From: Atkinsonella hypoxylon
Taxonomy: Eukaryota > Ascomycota > Sordariomycetes > Hypocreales > Clavicipitaceae
Assembly: GCA_000729835.1 (NCBI GenBank)
Contig: JFHB01000130.1
Span: 1 to 64,000 of the forward strand
DNA: 64,000 bases
Direction: 5' to 3'
The position numbers and the translations under genes are program-made. Shown one piece after another: positions 13,801 to 25,408 of the stretch. Position 1 is the first letter of the stretch, and each line of letters begins with the position of its first letter. The notes beneath the pieces are model-generated. The model was not told the origin of the DNA and searched no databases. It was given only the letters and a program-made list of their open reading frames with translations.

Positions 13801-16800
13801 CTAAATTGTTATAGTGCTAAGCTAAACTAGCATTATATTTACTCTATAGCCTTTAGTAAAGTATAAAAGCTTACTCTTTATTAGGTTAAATTAAAGGCTA
13901 AACTCTTTTAACTACTCCTTATAGATTACTTAAGCGCACTTAAGCTGCCCTTAGGTCTTTATTATACTTCTTCTATATATAATAATATTAGTATTATTAA
14001 AGAACTTTAGTGTAATAGTAGTATTTACTTCTTTAAGTTTTTTATATAGAGGTACAATATATAGTAAGAAAAGAATAGAGAAAATAGAGAACCTCTATAG
14101 TACCTCTATAGATATAGCTAACTTCTTTATTGTTTCTTTAGTAAAGTAAAGGTATATTAACCTTAAGGTAGTAAAGCTATAAACCTAAGCTACTATTTAG
14201 TTTAGAAGTTCTACTTAAACTAGTATATAGACTAGTTTAATGTAGCTAACTATATTAAAGGCTGTAGAGATATCTAGCTGCAATAGTAAAGCAGTTCTAC
14301 TATAGTGCTAAGCTATATAAACAACCTCTATAAGTATACTAAAAGCTACTTTAGTAAACCTATTTACTCTATTGCCTATCTAAAGCTCTAGTAGAAGTAA
14401 CCTCTTCTTAGTAGTATAGATAAGCTACTACACTACTGCTGCTTTTAGTACTTTCTTTATAACGTTAAGTAAAAAGATAAGTCTTTACTCTTCTACCTTT
14501 TAAAGGTCTTTTAAAAGCTTTTTAGGCTTCTTAAGTACTATAACTCTTACTTTTTAGAAGAGAGCTAGGTAGTAGCTAAGCTAGCAGTTAGCATTAAGTA
14601 GGTATATTAAGACCTTCTTTATAGGCAGTCTATAGGCTTTTAGGAAGCTAGTTAGTAGCTTATTATCTTTTAGTGCCTTCTAGCTTACTATATTGTGTAG
14701 TATATTCTTTATATTATCTTTTGTAAAGTAGTTCTTTAGTAGAAATAGAGTAGCATTAAGATAGAGAAATTATAGGTCTAGGATATTAGTTAAGTTAGCC
14801 TTAAACTTTAGGAAGAATCTTTTAGTAAAGGTAGTAGCCTTCTCTATATATATTGTAGCTATAACTATAGTATTGTTTACTGTATAAACTAGCGTTAGTA
14901 CCTAGCTAGTTTCTAGAGAGAGACTGCTATATAACTTAGCCTATCTTTTAAGGCTTTAGAGGTTGCTGTAATAAGATTTAGCTCTATTAATAGTATTTCT
15001 TTAGGCTTTTCTCTATTTCTCTTTTATAACTTAGTCTTAAGATACTGCTACTTTAGTAGTAAGCTGCTAGTTATTATTAGTTCTATTAGTGCACTACTGT
15101 TTTAGAGCTATATTAGCTTCCCTTTTTGCTTTATAAGCTTACTAGTTCTACTATAGTAGCTGTTTAGAGGCACTCTAGGGCTTCTTTAGGGCTATAATAT
15201 TTATAATTACTTAGAGTTAGTCTGTTAGCTACTATATATAGGTATTAACTTTAGTGTAGGTCTATATAGGTGCTATAGTGTAACTAGCTTAAAGGTAGTT
15301 ATTTACTTTAGCTTAAACAATATCTTTATCTATAAAGAACTATAGATATATTACTAGCCTATTGTCTTTAGAGCTTAGGTTTAACTTAACTCTAACTATC
15401 TATAGTATATAGTTAAAGCTAGCTAAAGAGGCTAAGCTAATATACTTAATCCTTAAGTTATAGGTTACTTAAGTATAGTTTATTATACTATTTCTTTTTC
15501 TTTATACTCTTTAGGTAACCTTACTCTAGAGTGTAGTAAAGCTAAGCTACTACTGTATTATAAACGTAAGTATAGTGTTATAGCTTAGTAATATTCTATT
15601 TACCTTATTCTATATTAAGTAGTACTAATTAAAGTTACCTATAAAGACACTTTAGAACCTAGAGTAAGCTAAGCTAAGGTTAGTAAAAAGAGTAGCTTAA
15701 TCCTTTTTATATAGTAGTAAGTAAATAGAGTAAATCTTAGTGCCTTTTAATTAAATACTACACTAGTTTACTCTATTTTAGGCTGCTTACTTCTTAGAAC
15801 TATACTATCTATTAATATACACTACTATACAGCCTCTATATACTACTAGTTAAAACTATTTTAAGCTTAAATTAAGGGAAAACTAGCTAGTTCTAGCTAG
15901 TTCCTACAGCACTACTATATCTATATTGTTCTAGTAGGTTAAAGCTAGCTATATTAGCGTTAACCTCTTCTATATATTCTAGTATATAACTATTAGTATA
16001 TAGAGTTTAAAGCTAAAGATAAAGGTACAGTAGTGTTAGTCTAAAGTGTACTAGCTTTAGCTTATTAGCTTAAGAAGAGCGTAATACCTTAGCTAAAGGG
16101 GTATAATAGAGATATTAGCTTATTCTTACTTCTTAGGGGTCTTTTAGGCTTTCTCTTCCTTAAGAAGGCCTCTTAGAATAGTAATTTACTAGCTTAGCGC
16201 CTATAGCTATAGTTTAGCTCTAGAGTAAGCTGCTTATAGTTAGTAAACTTAAAGGGCCTATTGCTATATACTTCTCTTGCTCTATTTTAATATTTCTTAG
16301 CTACTAAGTAGAGGTAAAACTAGGCTAGGTAGGCTTTATAGTAGTTAAAGCACTATTTTTATATATAACTCTATTTAGTTAAGTATATATTTTCTCTATC
16401 TTTATATTAGCTAGTACTATAGTAGCTACACTAAGGGGTCTTTTTATAGAATCTTATAATATAGCTAAACCTATAGTAGTAGAAGTATTATTTAAGGTAA
16501 AGTGCTTTATTATATAGTTTAACTTTAAATATCTTAGCTATATAGATAGCCTCTACTTAGTATAAGCAGTTAGCTACCTTTATACTATTTAGTTTAATAA
16601 TTAAAAAAGCTTTTATTATAGTTTCTTTTAGTTTTTAAACTATTACCTTAATAATACCTAGGCTATTTTCTATTTCTAGGTTTTTTATAATTTCTTCTTT
16701 TATAATTTCTATAGTATAGTAAGTTAGGAAATTCTTAATAATAATACTATAGATTTTACACTAAAGAGCTACTCTTTAGCTAAAGAAGGCTTTAAGCTAT

Positions 16801-17600
16801 CTTTATTTCTCTTTATATAGTTTAGCTATCTCTTTAAATATAATAACTATATCTTTACTATATAGGCATCTTACTACTATAGTAGTGCTTTACTTAGTAG
16901 TATAGTTAACTGCTTTAACTATCTTAGTTAAGCTTCTATTTTTTAAGAGCTTAGGGATTATATCTTCTTAAATAATTATTTTATAGTACTATTATAGAAG
17001 AACTAAAAGGGTGCTTAAGTAGCTAGTAGTTATAGTTATTACTAGTATTATATTATAGGCTATAACGTTTACCTAGGTTAAATTCCCTCTAGCGCTAGCC
17101 TAAAGGGTCTTTTTAACTGCTTTTTTAACTACTCTTTTAAGGTTTTTAGTTATAACTAATGTTAATAGGTTATAGGCAGTAGTATACCTAAACCTAGCTT
17201 TTTCTGCGTTATATACTTTTAGTAGCACTTTCTATATATCTAAAAGCACTATAGCTAGAATAATTCTAGTAATCTCTAGGTAGAACTTCTATAGGTAATT
17301 TAGCACTTAGTCCCTTCCTTAAGGCAACTTAGTATTAAGCTGCTTCTCTATAGTAAAGGCTTCTATACTTACTTAAAGGTAGTAGCAGCTTTAAGTAAGC
17401 TCTCTTTCCTCTTTATTAACTACTATTAGAACTACCTTCTTTACACTAGCGCTTTAGAAGCAATGCGCTATTATAGAGGGGCCTAGATAGGCTTAGTAAA
17501 TGTTTTTATTGAAGTTTAGTCGATTTTAGGGCTGGTTCCGCGTCGCTGTCGGGGTGCGGGCGAAAAACTCTCTTGCCACTAGTGTTTTTTGTATAAGTAT
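10879..17600 (-). mobile_element. Tad-like LINE retrotransposon, RIP-degraded, copy 2 (complete)
   Basis: This 6.7 kb element lies inside the Copia integrase gene and is bounded by a perfect 15 bp target duplication. On the minus strand it starts near 17,600 and ends with an A- and TAA-rich tail (TTTAATAATAA) at 10,879. Readable minus-strand motifs are an endonuclease VFIGNFN near 15,620-15,650, a polymerase block QLDISTAFNIV near 14,240-14,300 and the catalytic box FNNTNII near 13,970-14,010, where the Asp-Asp pair has become Asn-Asn. Both ends (10,900-11,050 and 17,510-17,600) are clearly less mutated than the interior. Bases 10,879-11,800 correspond to the 3' region missing from copy 1 and hold no recognisable domain. 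Confidence 0.88.
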
Positions 17601-17615
17601 TTATTAATAGCTTTA
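17601..17615. repeat. Target-site duplication of nested LINE, right copy
   Basis: Perfect 15 bp copy of 10,864-10,878. Long duplications of this kind are typical of target-primed LINE integration. Confidence 0.9.
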
Positions 17616-18620
17616 ATAGCTATTTAAAGCTTTTAATCCTTTATAATACTAGTATTTATGCCTAATTTATTGCTAATAATGTTGTAAGCTCTTTATAATA
17701 GGCTATAGTACTATTTAATTTTACTAATGCTGTTATAGGCTTTAATAGGAACTTTATTAATATTAATAGATAGCATTTATATATAATAGCGGAATTTAGT
17801 AGATATAAAGTTCTTTCTAGTATTATAAACTATCTAGTTAGGAGGACCTAAATAGGTATTAATCTAGCATTCTTTTAATATATTTTAGATATCTTATACT
17901 TTCTGCTTTTAGGGTTCTAGAAAGTAAGCTGCTTAGAATAAGGTTGCAGAATTAATAACGTAAAGAATAGAGCTACTATTTAGGTGTATAATATTAACAG
18001 TAATTTTATAGTTAAAGTTATAGTTATCTTTTAATATAAATTAGAATTAACTAGGTAATTTACTGTTAAGTTAGCAGTAGTAGTAGACTTATGTAATTCT
18101 ATTAATAGCGTTATTATTACTAATATCTTTGCTTATACGTTATAGAATCTTTATTAATTATTGTATAGAGGGATGCTTAAATTAATAATAAAGCTAATAG
18201 ATTTACTTTTCTAATAGAAAGAATACAGCTGCTTCTATAGCTTCTAGAGTTTACTATAGATGTCCCTATTTCTAAATAATAGAAACCTTTTAATTGCCTT
18301 AAATTAGTATATTTTTAAGGTTGTTAAGCTTTATATATATTTTATCTATATTATTAATGCTATATAGGAACAGAGTGCTTATATTAATTACGTAGAATGT
18401 AATTAAGCTAAAGACTATTAAAACTATAATAAAGCCTATTAAAGTTGCTAATTCTGCGCTAAATGTAATTATATAGTGTTAATTAAATAGATTTATCTTT
18501 AATAAAGGTATTTTCTTTATTAGTGCTTATACTTAGTTAATTCTAGCTGTTAATATGCCTACTGCTTTAGTGTTAAGTAAGATGCCTCTAAATATCTTAC
18601 TAGAGTAACGTTCTTTTAAT
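17601..18620 (-). pseudogene. Copia protease and integrase relic (5' part)
   Basis: Read on the minus strand, 18,613-18,300 gives an aspartic protease resembling that of fungal Copia elements, with the catalytic Asp of the DTG motif replaced by Asn. From about 18,150 to 17,601 follows the integrase core; a stretch DNTRKNFISTKFRYY keeps the second catalytic Asp, while the position expected to be the catalytic Glu now reads Lys. The frame stops at the LINE junction and resumes at 10,878 with a matching AINNSA sequence. The break is an insertion, not a deletion. Confidence 0.8.
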
Positions 18621-18699
18621 ATATAGAATAATAAATATAATAAGGGATCTATAGAATTTAATTAATCTTCTGTAAATAGGTCTTCTTTATATAGAGTAT

Positions 18700-20822
18700 A
18701 CTAATAGGCTTCTTCCTTAAGGTTTTAGAAGATAGCTCTATTGTCTATAGTTATAGTATTTATAAAGAATTATATAATTATTAGCTAAGAAGCTTTTCCT
18801 TTATTAGCTGTATTAGATTCTTTAATAAATACCTTACTTATATCTTAAGTATTGTTAGAATTATTATCTTATATAGGTTTATTTAGTCCTTTATAAGCTT
18901 ATAAGTAAGCTCTAAATTTACTGTTTAATAGAGAGGTTTTATACTTTTTATTATTCTACTATCTTTACTATACTTCTTAATATTCTTTTTTACTATATTT
19001 TATTAACTAATATCTTTCTTTTCTATAGATAAAGTAGTATTATTTTTAGGTTTTACTTTTACTACAGCTAGAATCTCTTAAACGTTAATATTAATAGTTT
19101 ATATAAAGGGCTTTATTATTAATATTAAGTTAGTTAAATTTAACGTAGAATTAGTTAATTTCCTTTTGTACTTCTATAATACTAATTAACTTTTATAGGT
19201 TGCTAATAAGCTCTTAGAATATTACGTTAGTTATAAATTTAGCTTAGCTACATTTAGGGATACCTTTAACTGCTTAAAGAGTTTACTTAATAAGTTTAGA
19301 ATTATTTATAAAAGAGTTAAAAAGGCTATTATAAATGTCTTAAAGGTTCTAGATTATTATATTAAGGCAGTTAAGTATAAATTTATTAGGGTTCTTAGTA
19401 ATTATATTATATAATATAATACTGTTCTATCTTTAGCAATAGAACTACTTATTAGTTAAAGTCTTAAAGTGTTATTTAACGATTTTAACTATTTAATTAA
19501 AGATATAATTTATTCTTATATTTATTGTAATTATTATAAAATAGAATTTATATACTTTACCTATTAGTATTACTAGAAATACCTTTATTATTATTAGTTC
19601 TAAGAAATTAAGTTGTTAGTATAAGTCTTTAAGGATAACTACTTTTAGTATAATAAAATCGAATATATTGCTGCTATATTTATTGCTTTCCTTATAGATC
19701 TTTATAAGGTTAAGGACTTTCTTTATATTAGTTTAGGAAGAATCTATTATAGAAAGAAGTAATAGTTATACTACTAGAAGCAGAAGAAATCTTATATTCT
19801 ATAGTAAAGAGAGAGAAGGTAGTATTTCTACTAATATATCTATTAAATTACTAAGTATACTTAATAAAAGTAATAAAGAGAGTACTAAAGGTATAGAAGA
19901 AGGGTTCTAGAAAGAAGATTAAGGCTTTTTTACTATAGATATAGGTTCTATATTTAAGTGTAGATTTAAGTAGAATTTACTTAATACTACTTATTTATTA
20001 ATCTCTTCTTCTAGCTATATAGATTGTTTCTTTTCTTATAGTACTCTTTTAAGGGAATTAGCAATTTAGCTACTGCTTCTGCCTATATAGACTCTATATT
20101 TATATAGTAAATTATATAACACTTTAATAATTAAAGTAGAAGCTCTTTAAAATAGGTCTTTATTTTAGTTATAAAAGTTAAATTTAAAGTTCTTCTATTA
20201 TTCTTAATCTCTAAATCTTTAATCTTTATAAAGGTTAATTATAAAGGTAATTCTATTGTTTAGATTAGTAATAGTAGCAGTTTCTAGGTTAATTTTATAT
20301 ATTAAGTTCTAATCTATTAATAGAAGTTTCTAATACTTTTAAAGTTATTTTAAAAGCTTATTAGGTTATAGTTATTGCTTAAATTCTTATAAATCTACTT
20401 AGAGTTATTATAAACTTATTATATTAAATAAGATTAAGTAGTATAAAAAGAGAAAGTAGGTATAATAGAATTAGTATAAAAATAGAGAGATTTAGCTAGC
20501 TTTTAGCTAAGTTTTAAGATAGTTAAAGGAGTTAAATTCTATAGCATTAGCTGCTAAGAGTTCTAGCTAGTAATTTAATTCCTTAGAAGTTTAATATTAA
20601 TAATTAGTTAAACTAAAACATTATTATAAGTAAATATAACTTAGTAACTAAGCAATTATAAAGATATCCCTTCCTTTAGTATATTTTACTAGTTGTATTA
20701 GCTGCTAAGGGTTCTAGCTAATAGTATTATATCTCTTCTTACTAAACCTAGCTAATCTATAGTTAGTTATACTAATCTCTTTAGTTGTACTAAAGACTTC
20801 TAGTTAAGTAACTACTAATTAG
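18700..20822 (-). pseudogene. Copia gag region relic
   Basis: This stretch lies between the 5' LTR (right) and the protease. It has no intact frame, and minus-strand reading gives a Gln- and Asn-rich, Trp-poor protein typical of a RIP-eroded gag, but no domain that I can name. Its assignment rests on position alone. The plus strand also shows a long run free of TGA around 19,240-19,830, which I regard as a by-product of base composition. Confidence 0.5.
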
Positions 20823-21137
20823 TGTTAGAAGACTAAGGGTTAAATTTATACTCCTTTAAGTTAGCCCTACAACTAGTTTACTAGTGCATTAGTATTTACA
20901 TTAAAGAGGTTTAAATTTAGTTATCTAGAAGTTATATCTAACTAGCAAAAGAGGCTATATTATATACCCTATTAGATGCCTTATATACCTTAGGTATAGT
21001 GTTGTGCTAAGGGGGAATTAAGGGGTATTAGCGACCCTAATGTAAGTAGAGACTAATGTGCGGATGCAACTAATTAGCGGTTGTATCTACCTACGCAGGC
21101 GCCGGAATCGCACGATAGAGTTATGACGATTCCAACA
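20823..21137 (-). repeat. Right LTR (5' LTR of the minus-strand Copia element)
   Basis: 315 bp, gap-free partner of 8,090-8,404, ending GATTCCAACA. Here the right (outer) half is intact, with normal GC content from about 21,050 to 21,137, and the inner half is the mutated one. By my hand count there are about 38 differences between the LTRs, all C/T or G/A. Confidence 0.9.
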
Positions 21138-21142
21138 ACTAT
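21138..21142. repeat. Target-site duplication of the Copia element, right copy
   Basis: ACTAT, identical to 8,085-8,089, immediately after the terminal CA of the right LTR. Confidence 0.85.
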
Positions 21143-23430
21143 TATAACTATAATTTTATTAATTAGTGTTATTTAACTAAACTTTAAATACTTTTAACTT
21201 TAAAATAAGATTAGTAAACTATTAATCTCTTTTAGCTTACTGTTTAGTATATTATTTATTTTTTTCTAAACTAATATTCTATAATTATCCTAAGAGAATT
21301 TAAGTTATTTATTATTACTATATTCTTCTGTTAATATAAAACTTTTTCTAAGGCTAAAGATCTACAATTATATAATATTAATTTAATATTAGCTATTATT
21401 ATTTCCTTTAAAGCTATTCTATACTTTTATTTATTTAAGGTAAAGAAACAATCTACTACTTTTTCCTAGAGTTATAGATCTTTATCTTTATTTACTAAAT
21501 AGGTAATAAAATTAGTAAATAGAACCTATTAAATATTCTATTTTACCTTTATTAATAAATTTTCTACTTATTATATATAAGTAAAAAGAGATTTCTCTTT
21601 CTTTTTAGTAAATAAATATACTTCTTAATAAATAGTAATCTTAATAAATAAATCTAGATTTTTAAACTTTTCTATAAACTTTAACACTAATTAAAGCTAT
21701 TTCTAATTATTAGAATCTAGGTCTTTATACTATATTGCAGCTTTACCTCTTAGACTAGCTATAAAATAATAGTATACTAATATTTCTTTATAGAATAGAA
21801 GTTTAGCTAATACTGCTATAGTATTATAATAATTAATGTAGTTTTACGCTAAACTATCTCTTAGTAAACTAATAAAGAATATACCTATAGTTATAGCTAG
21901 TAGGTTAAAAGGAATATAAAGGCTAAATATTATATTATATTTAAGATCTTTAGAATATCTAAAATCTATTCTAAATATATTTAATAATAAAGGTAATAAA
22001 GGTAACCTACCTAGATTCCTTTTAGATTTTAATAATAGAGGTAAGAGTAGTAATATCTAAAAGTTTTCTTTAGAGTTAAAGTGTTTTAATTCTAGGAATA
22101 GTAATAACGTTAATAAATCTAATAAATCTAGAGTAAAGTCTTAAGTATTTTCTCTTTAATCTAATAGATTATAAGAAAGTTACTAAAGAGTTTAAGAGGT
22201 TAAGGATATTATTTAGTAAATATACTAAAAAGAAGGTTTTAGGATTAAAATAAGATAAAAAGGTAAATAAAATATTCTTTAAATAAGAATAATTAAAAAG
22301 TTTAATAGAAAGTAATCCTTTAAAATAGTTTATTAATTAATTACTATATATATACTTAAGGTTTAAGTTTTCTTAGATTTAAGAAATACTTATTTTATAC
22401 CCTTAATAACCTTTTTCTAAAAAAAACTTTTAGAATAAATATATTAACTATATCCCTAATATAACTTACTGTTATATCTATATATAGTAAGTTAGTTCTA
22501 GTATATTTTAGGTTTAAGCAAAAGATAGCGTTAAAATAGACTTCTAAAACCTTATACTTAGTAGATTAACCTTCCTTTTAGCTGCCTTAAAGGTTAAAAA
22601 GCTACACTAACTTATTTATTAAATATATATACTGCTATTAAAAATTTTTAGTTATTATTTCTTAGGCAATCTCTTTAGTTATTTTCTATATAAATTCTAT
22701 AACATTATTAAAGGAAAATATAGGTAATTCTATTTTATTATTTTAGTATTTAAGTTAGAAAATAGAGAGTACTAGAACTAAGTTAATTAATTATATAACT
22801 TCTTAATATAGAAAAATAAGCTTTTTTAGTGTAGATTTTATAACTTATTAGAATCTATTAATTCTATTATTTTCTCTAAATATTAATAACTAAGAACTTA
22901 TTTCTTGCTTCTAAGGTAGAGCTAAGCTTCTTCTAAAGGCTTAAGTTTATTTTATATATTTATATATATTGTTCTAGGTTTTATTAAGAAATATTAGTCT
23001 ATATTATTTTCTATAGTTTCTATTCTATAATCTATAGTTATAGGCTTTTCTAACTTTATAAGGTTTTCTATATACTATATTTATAATTATTACTTTATTA
23101 TTGTTTTTAACGTTAGTAATACTATATTATTCTACAGTTTTATTATAATTAGTTCTATAGTTCTATTATAAATATCTCCTTAGTATATTTATTCTTGTAA
23201 GTTCTATAGTTCTTTTGTTGTATTATTATAATATTTAATTAGCTATAGTTAATCTTTTAGAGGTTAGTTTAAGGCGTATTTATAATTAGTATAAATATCT
23301 AATATAATTTAAGAATTATAAGAGAATAACCATTAATAGATTAAAGAGGTCCTAGTTTTATTACTAAATAAAGATTAAGTTATAGATATAAGGGTTAATT
23401 AGTAGATTAAGGATGTATGTTCTAGCTAAG
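21143..23430 (-). mobile_element. Right part of the older RIP-degraded retroelement (gag-like)
   Basis: AT-rich sequence with no intact gene. On the minus strand, around 22,000-21,400, a frame broken only by CAA/CAG-type stops gives a helical, charged protein resembling a retroelement gag core. It would run on into the zinc knuckle at 7,938-7,979 if the Copia element were removed. The part from 22,100 to 23,430 also reads without TGA stops over long runs, but I recognise no domain and no LTR. The right edge of the block is sharp, near 23,430. Confidence 0.4.
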
Positions 23431-23812
23431 TTATCTTGCAGGATAGTGGAGTCTAATATAACGAATGATCCACTCTCCATGGCACGTGTCCATTATCCCT
23501 CTCTACACACCACGTCCACACAGCGGAATGACGAAACCTTGCGCAAGCTCCGTCACCTCAGTGTCACGAACCTGCATCTACAACCTTAACCAAGCGAGCC
23601 TCAGCAGAACTGCGTCAAGCAATCTAGCCGGCCTCCGGAAACCCTCAATCATCTCCGAACCATAGCGCAAAGCGGCAAGTTTCCCTGCTGTCTCGTCTGT
23701 TGCTGCCCGACTTGACGCCGTGCATTGCCTCTCGCAGGCGACTGCCGTTTTCAACTATCTGTTCCTTTTGTTTTTGACATCTGTCCAACTACACGCCTAG
23801 TGACCCTCGGAA
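23431..23812 (+). promoter_or_regulatory. Leader and promoter of the verprolin gene at the AT/GC boundary
   Basis: GC content returns to normal at about 23,430 and the first start codon of a real gene is 380 bp further on. The promoter must lie in this short stretch or inside the AT-rich block. A 66-codon open frame at 23,465-23,665 has no recognisable content. I see no clear TATA box. Confidence 0.4.
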
Positions 23813-25095
23813 ATGCCGGCACCACCGCCGCCTCCTCCTCCTCCTCCACCTGGAGGCGCTGGACTTCCATCTCGACCTCCCGCAGCTCGCAATAGAGTGA
23901 GTATGTCCCTCCCGAGAGGACAAAGTCAGCGGTTAACAAAGGGTTCTCGCAGAATGCGTTGCTCTCAGACATTCAAAAGGGGCGAGCTCTCAAAAAGACC
24001 ATCACGAATGATCGGTCTGCGCCCCAAATTGCCAAATCCTCATCAGCAAGCGGCCCTCCTGTCGGCGGTGCACCACCGATACCGGGTGGCCTGGCGCCTC
24101 CAGTACCTGCAAACCGAGCACGAAGCAATAGTGATCAAGGGACTGGCCATGTATCGGCTCCTGCAATGGACTCTGCCCCTCAACTCGGCGGCTTATTCGT
24201 TGGTGGGATGCCCAAGTTGAAGAAGCGTGGAGGCGGTATCGATACTGGCGCAACCTCCGATGCCTCATATTTGTCTGATCCTGGCGATTCAAGAGCCCCA
24301 GCGCCTAAACCTTTGAGTGCTTCTAAACCACCGGGAGGCGCAGCTCCTGTTGTTCCTGGACATGGTCCGCCGATACCACCTCCAGGAGGTGCGAGCAACT
24401 TGCGCAAACTGACGCCGCTGGGAGGATCAAAGCCGCCTCCTCCCCCGATAGGCAAGAAACCGCCGCCTTTGCCGACATCACGAAAACCATCTACAAGAGC
24501 GATCCCTCCGACTGGGGTCGCACCCCCTCCTCTGCCTCCATCAATTGCAACGCAAACACCTTCAGTTCCTCCCCCTCCCCCTCCTCCTTCTCCTCCTCCG
24601 GCTTCTTCAGCACCAACCCTAGCTGCACCACCTCCTCCGCCTCCTGCCTCCGCACCTCCTCTGCCCTCAAGTTCTCCTTCTCCAAGGGCTCAACCTCCGC
24701 CGCCGCCCCTCCCGCCTCCAGGTGGCCCTGCGTCCAGCCTGTCACCAAGTTCAGCTCCTCCCCCTCCGCCTCCCAGTGCAGCCCCATCTGTGCCTGCATC
24801 GCACTCACCGCCGCCACCTCCTCAGTCAAGGAACCGGGGAGCCTCCCTTCTTCAGAGTGTTCTAAATCCTAGCTCGTATACATTGTCGGCTAATGGTACC
24901 AATTCCGTGAGTCCTAGCAGGCAATCATCGCACTCGCCGAGCCCCGGCAGTGGGGGCAGGCTCATCATAAACGACCAACGATGGCAGTTCAAGGATGAGA
25001 GCCTATTCCCGAAGCCGAGGGATTTTGTTGGAGGTCCGAAGAAGTATAGAGCTGGGAGAGGCAGTAGTGTACCATTAGACCTGAGTGCGCTATAA
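23813..25095 (+). CDS. VRP1: Verprolin / WASP-interacting protein (WIP) homologue
   Basis: Verprolin binds actin monomers and the WASP protein Las17 and so promotes Arp2/3-driven actin assembly at cortical patches and endocytic sites. Two exons are predicted: 23,813-23,896 and 23,953-25,095, with a 56 bp intron (GTGAGT...CGCAG), giving 408 residues. Exon 1 is a polyproline head (MPAP followed by a run of Pro). The join creates a WH2 actin-binding motif, NALLSDIQKGRALKK, directly followed by TITNDRSAP. The middle is Pro-, Ser- and Ala-rich with many PPPPP runs that can bind SH3 and EVH1 or profilin. The tail FPKPRDFVGGPKKYRAGRG resembles the WASP-binding end of WIP proteins. The neighbouring MRPL37 is convergent. 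Without the splice, the WH2 motif would lose its in-frame start. Confidence 0.88.
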
Positions 25096-25408
25096 ATGTT
25101 TATGACAAGTTGCTCACTAGGCTATCTAGTTCAAGCTGACAGAGTCTTTACTTCAAAATCCCATAATATTTCTGGATGAGCTCTGATTCAGAATACTGAT
25201 TATAGCCCACGAAATGGGGTGGCAGCAAATAGTAAATTTATGGACCCTCAAGTCAATTGTAGAATACCTCTTGCACACGAAACGATGACCATGCTAGCAT
25301 TGGACAAGAGAAGAACATATTTGTGCTAGTTACGTATGGTTAATATGGTACATGTGGTATCTACTGTCCAAAGATATTGTACACTTGTAATATGCCAACC
25401 CAGAATCT
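25096..25408. other. Convergent 3' intergenic region (VRP1 / MRPL37)
   Basis: About 310 bp between two genes that point at each other. It must contain both polyadenylation regions. I see no further gene. Confidence 0.5.

Larger units (their letters stand above)
8090..21137 (-). mobile_element. Copia-type LTR retrotransposon, RIP-degraded, interrupted by a LINE
   Basis: Two 315 bp LTRs with TG...CA ends are flanked by the duplication ACTAT. Removing the nested LINE and one 15 bp duplication leaves about 6.3 kb, normal for a fungal Copia element. On the minus strand, with CAA/CAG-derived stops ignored, the order is that of Copia: gag-like region (about 20,800-18,700), aspartic protease (FRGILLNTKAVGIL near 18,565-18,613, active Asp now Asn), integrase (18,150-17,601, resuming at 10,878), reverse transcriptase (about 10,250-9,430, with IKPLYRIAKAG near 9,630 and TNNTLGLSN near 9,480) and RNase H to 8,405. 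Protease, integrase and polymerase have all lost acidic active-site residues. The element is dead. Confidence 0.9.

Noticed and set aside
19240..19830. Long TGA-free plus-strand reading with a Cys/His pattern suggesting another zinc-finger protein
   Set aside because: The same interval lies between the Copia 5' LTR and protease, so gag on the minus strand is expected. RIP removes TGA on both strands and makes such runs by chance.
8090..21137. Two independent solo LTRs
   Set aside because: The outer flanks carry the same ACTAT duplication and protease, integrase and polymerase relics lie between in order, so the LTRs are ends of one element.
23465..23665. 66-codon open frame before verprolin
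   Set aside because: No domain or composition typical of a protein; it lies in the presumed promoter and leader.
24180..24829. Minus-strand open frames rich in Glu or Gly across verprolin
   Set aside because: They are complements of the Pro- and Ser-rich codons of the verprolin gene.
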